Positions 14,442 to 16,447 of a stretch of DNA of 16,447 nt are shown in pieces (within the stretch, counting starts at the first letter, position 1; each line of letters starts with the position of its first letter). The DNA is from Methanosarcinales archaeon (GTDB lineage Archaea; Nanobdellota; Nanobdellia; Woesearchaeales; CG1-02-33-12): positions 1 through 16,447 of the forward strand of contig JAFCBX010000012.1 in assembly GCA_017610505.1 (NCBI GenBank), given 5' to 3'. The notes under the pieces were generated by a model. It saw only the letters and a list, made by a program, of their open reading frames with translations. It was not told the DNA's origin and did no database searches. The position numbers and the translations under genes were made by a program.

Positions 14442-15122
14442 ATGGGAAGAATAGTTGTTATATCATTGGGCGGCTCAATAATCGTGCCTGATAAGATAAA
14501 TGTAGAGTTTCTTAAGGATTTTAAAAAATTGATAAATGATTTTGTTGAAAAAGGAAATAAGGCAATCATTGTCTGCGGCGGTGGAAAAACAGCAAGGCTT
14601 TATCAGAATGCTGCTTCCAAGATAAGCAATCTTAGAATAGATGATATTGACTGGATGGGGATTCACGCAACAAGATTAAATGCACAGCTTGTAAAAACAT
14701 TATTTCTTGGGATTGTTAATGAGAAGATTATCCATAATCCGGATGATAAGGTTGACTTCAGGGAAAAGGTTTTGATTGCAGCAGGATGGAAACCAGGGTT
14801 CAGCACTGATTATGATGCTGTAAGGCTTGCTCATAATTTTAATGTGAAAACAATCATCAATATGAGTGATATCTCTTATGTTTATGATAAAGAGCCAAAA
14901 AATAATCATGATGCAAGGCCGATTAAAGATATTTCATGGAAAAATTTCAGGAAAATGGTTGGAGATGAATGGGATCCAGGCCTTAATGCCCCATTTGATC
15001 CTATTGCAGCAAAGGAAGCAGAAAAACTAGGCCTTAAAGTTATAATACTAAAGGGAACTGATTTAAATAATTTCAAGAAATTCTTAGAAGGAAAAGATTT
15101 TGATGGAACTGTTATCAGTTAG
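14442..15122 (+). CDS. pyrH: UMP kinase, archaeal type
   Basis: A 226-residue amino-acid-kinase-fold enzyme that phosphorylates UMP to UDP in pyrimidine nucleotide synthesis. Visible motifs: ISLGGSII near the start (nucleotide phosphates), VCGGGKTARLYQ (about 44-55), the archaeal PyrH signature GIHATRLNAQL (about 73-83), AAGWKPGFSTDYDAVRLA (about 114-131), INMSDISYVYDKEP (about 139-152) and DPIAAKEAEKLGL (about 186-198). The start at 14442 is preferred over an in-frame upstream codon at 14424 because GGAGG lies five bases before it and it follows the previous stop by one base. It is translated as the third gene of the plus-strand unit. The last four bases overlap the end of porB on the other strand. 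Confidence 0.92.
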   Translation: MGRIVVISLGGSIIVPDKINVEFLKDFKKLINDFVEKGNKAIIVCGGGKTARLYQNAASKISNLRIDDIDWMGIHATRLNAQLVKTLFLGIVNEKIIHNPDDKVDFREKVLIAAGWKPGFSTDYDAVRLAHNFNVKTIINMSDISYVYDKEPKNNHDARPIKDISWKNFRKMVGDEWDPGLNAPFDPIAAKEAEKLGLKVIILKGTDLNNFKKFLEGKDFDGTVIS

Positions 15123-16027
15123 CATATCCTTGATTTGTTTTTCTCAAGTTCAAGAAGCCTTTGCCACTGGTCATCTGTATGATTTTGCACATCTTTTATT
15201 TCTTCTTCTGTCATATGCTTAAACCTGCCCTGTGTCTTTAGGTAATCCTTTACAGGAACCTTATTTGCAGGCTTTTTTGATATTGTCAGTATTCCTTTTT
15301 CAATCTCATAAAGCGGGGTTACAGTTGAATTAAAAGCGAGCTTTCCAATTTCTATTGTCATATTATTAAGAAATTTCCAGCCTGTTGGGCATGAAACATA
15401 AACCTGAATGTAAGCCGGGCCATCAAATGCGAGGCCTTTCTTTACCTTATTTATAAGGTCTAATGGAAATGCTACATTTGCTGTTGCAACATAAGCTCCG
15501 TGAGCAGCCATTATAAATGGCATTGGCTTCTTGAACTCTGTTTTTCCATGGATTACTTTTCCTGCCGGGCTTGTTGTTGTTGAGGCATATTTTGGTGTTG
15601 CTCCTGAACGCTGTATGCCTGTGTTCATGTAAGCTGCGTTATCAAAGCATACATAACAGAAGTTTTGGCCTCTCTCAGCGGCTCCTGACAATGCCTGAAA
15701 GCCAATGTCAAATGTTCCCCCATCTCCCCCAAAAACCAAAAGATTTGTGTCTTTTCTTTTTCCAAGTGTTTTCAAAGCCCTATCAATTCCAGAGGCAATT
15801 GCTGCTGCATTTTCAAAAGCGCCGTGTATCCACGGAACTTTCCACGATGTTTCTGGATAGGGGGTGCTGAATACTTCCAAACAGCTTGTTGCATTGACAA
15901 CTATTGTGTTTTTTCCAGCTGCTTTTAAGGCATGCCTTGCTGCCAAAGCAACGCCGCATCCTGCACATGCCCTGTGGCCTGATGCAAAAAGTTCTTGTGT
16001 TGAAATTCCTGCAATTGTTTTTTCCAT
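15119..16027 (-). CDS. porB: Pyruvate (2-oxoacid):ferredoxin oxidoreductase beta subunit
   Basis: A 302-residue thiamine-diphosphate-binding beta subunit of pyruvate:ferredoxin oxidoreductase, which with PorA converts pyruvate and CoA to acetyl-CoA, CO2 and reduced ferredoxin. Cluster-ligand cysteines: C21-x2-C24 (RACAGCG), C49 (TSCLEVF) and C213 (VSCPTGW). The thiamine diphosphate/Mg motif is FGGDGGTFDIGFQALSG (99-115) with CFDNAAYMNTG downstream (127-137). YMNTGIQRSGATP favours pyruvate or a branched-chain 2-oxoacid; the exact substrate is not settled by sequence. It follows the zinc-ribbon gene by one base and porA further upstream, so it is one operon. The delta (ferredoxin) and gamma subunits are not in view. 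Its stop overlaps the convergent pyrH stop by four bases. Confidence 0.93.
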   Translation of the reverse strand: MEKTIAGISTQELFASGHRACAGCGVALAARHALKAAGKNTIVVNATSCLEVFSTPYPETSWKVPWIHGAFENAAAIASGIDRALKTLGKRKDTNLLVFGGDGGTFDIGFQALSGAAERGQNFCYVCFDNAAYMNTGIQRSGATPKYASTTTSPAGKVIHGKTEFKKPMPFIMAAHGAYVATANVAFPLDLINKVKKGLAFDGPAYIQVYVSCPTGWKFLNNMTIEIGKLAFNSTVTPLYEIEKGILTISKKPANKVPVKDYLKTQGRFKHMTEEEIKDVQNHTDDQWQRLLELEKNKSRIC

Positions 16028-16028
16028 T

Positions 16029-16322
16029 TTATTTAATCTTTTTTTCTAATTTTCCTCTTGTCTTTATTCCTTTTTTATGCTTAACCTTTTTTTCCAGGTT
16101 TTCTTTTATTTTAAAGCCATTGCCATCCCAATGGTCATGGCCAGAGCCTTGAAAATCAACTTTAACCCTGTTTTTCTTTCCGCATCCAGGGCAGACAATT
16201 GTTTTGTAATGAAGCTCTGCTTCAAACTCTGAATACCATGTTTTTCCTTTTAGTTTGTCTCCGCAATACAAGCATGTTTCTTTTGTATTTATTTCCTTAA
16301 TTAAATGATGTGCTGCTGTCAT
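16029..16322 (-). CDS. Zinc-ribbon protein encoded between porA and porB
   Basis: A 97-residue protein with two cysteine pairs, C17-x2-C20 (CLYCGDK) and C44-x2-C47 (CPGCGKK), separated by 23 residues: a zinc ribbon or rubredoxin-like knuckle. A histidine-rich stretch GSGHDHWDGNGF (59-70) and a very basic tail of about 25 residues (KVKHKKGIKTRGK) follow. It is not a 4Fe-4S ferredoxin; the eight-cysteine pattern of PorD is absent. The AHHLIKEIN start has no signal peptide. It sits 18 bases after porA and 1 base before porB, so it is co-expressed with both oxidoreductase subunits. The family is not recognised. Possible roles are an accessory or assembly factor, or an unrelated nucleic-acid-binding protein in the same operon. 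Confidence 0.78.
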   Translation of the reverse strand: MTAAHHLIKEINTKETCLYCGDKLKGKTWYSEFEAELHYKTIVCPGCGKKNRVKVDFQGSGHDHWDGNGFKIKENLEKKVKHKKGIKTRGKLEKKIK

Positions 16323-16340
16323 TTATATTACCTAAAAAAA

Positions 16341-16447
16341 CTAAAGTAACCATTCACTGTTGTTACTAGTTTCTATTTTCTTAAAAGCTGTTTTGATATG
16401 TTCAGGGGTTATGTCCCTTCCACCAAGGCCAGCAATAAAGCCTTTTA
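16341..16447 (-). CDS. porA: Pyruvate:ferredoxin oxidoreductase alpha subunit, C-terminal end only
   Basis: Only the last 34 codons and the TAG stop are inside the window. The encoded tail begins KGFIAGLGGRDITPEHIKTA and ends SNNSEWLL. GLGGRD(I/V)TP is typical of the C-terminus of PorA-type subunits, and the downstream porB supports the call. The rest of the gene lies beyond the window edge. A T-run directly follows the stop but probably does not end the transcript, since the next gene starts 18 bases on. Confidence 0.8.
   Translation of the reverse strand, partial: KGFIAGLGGRDITPEHIKTAFKKIETSNNSEWLL

Noticed and set aside
16029..16322. Ferredoxin-like delta subunit (PorD) between porA and porB
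   Set aside because: Only four cysteines in two CxxC pairs are present, not the two four-cysteine cluster motifs of PorD, so it is a zinc ribbon or similar.

Overview
This window most likely comes from a small-genome archaeon of the DPANN type (Woesearchaeota/Pacearchaeota-like). The lineage is an inference from gene content, because no rRNA is present. The signs are: low G+C judged by eye; many TATA-like boxes 22-34 bases before start codons, fitting leaderless transcripts; an archaeal-only GTPase/DUF2073/zinc-ribbon trio; archaeal-type UMP kinase; archaeal-type Elp3; an MCM-family ATPase; and split PorA/PorB subunits. Genes are tightly packed, with several 1-4 base overlaps. I see no tRNA, rRNA, CRISPR array, insertion sequence or phage gene.

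Layout from left to right. (1) 1-2178, minus strand: an operon with an Era-like/ArvA-type GTPase, a DUF2073 (ArvB/OapB-type) protein, an ArvC/OapC-type zinc ribbon and a SAM-dependent methyltransferase cut by the window edge. The trio matches the set linked to extracellular vesicle formation in haloarchaea. (2) 2246-3466, minus: an MCM-like AAA+ ATPase that lacks the usual MCM N-terminal domain and carries a perfect 33-bp in-frame tandem duplication. (3) 3651-3944, plus: an unrecognised 97-residue charged protein. (4) 3976-6647, minus: two RNA-modification enzymes, Elp3 followed by a NOL1/NOP2/Sun m5C methyltransferase. (5) 6794-7134, plus: a 30-residue single-span membrane protein overlapping by ATGA an 83-residue two-span membrane protein. 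(6) 7190-7888, minus: a HAD-family phosphatase of the 5'(3')-nucleotidase type.

(7) 7952-13631, minus: a three-gene transport operon with a SERCA-like calcium P-type ATPase, a CaCA-family cation exchanger starting at the very next base, and, 7 bases later, an amino-acid permease fused to a C-terminal methyltransferase domain. (8) 13741-15122, plus: two paralogous four-helix DMT/SMR-type half-transporters, probably of opposite membrane orientation, and UMP kinase. (9) 15119-16447, minus: pyruvate:ferredoxin oxidoreductase subunits, with the porA 3' end, then a zinc-ribbon protein, then porB.

The strongest candidates for something undescribed are the permease-methyltransferase fusion inside a calcium-transport operon, the overlapping small membrane-protein pair at 6794-7134, and the vesicle-type GTPase cluster in a DPANN-like genome with an added methyltransferase. 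All functions are read from sequence motifs and memory of families; no search was run.
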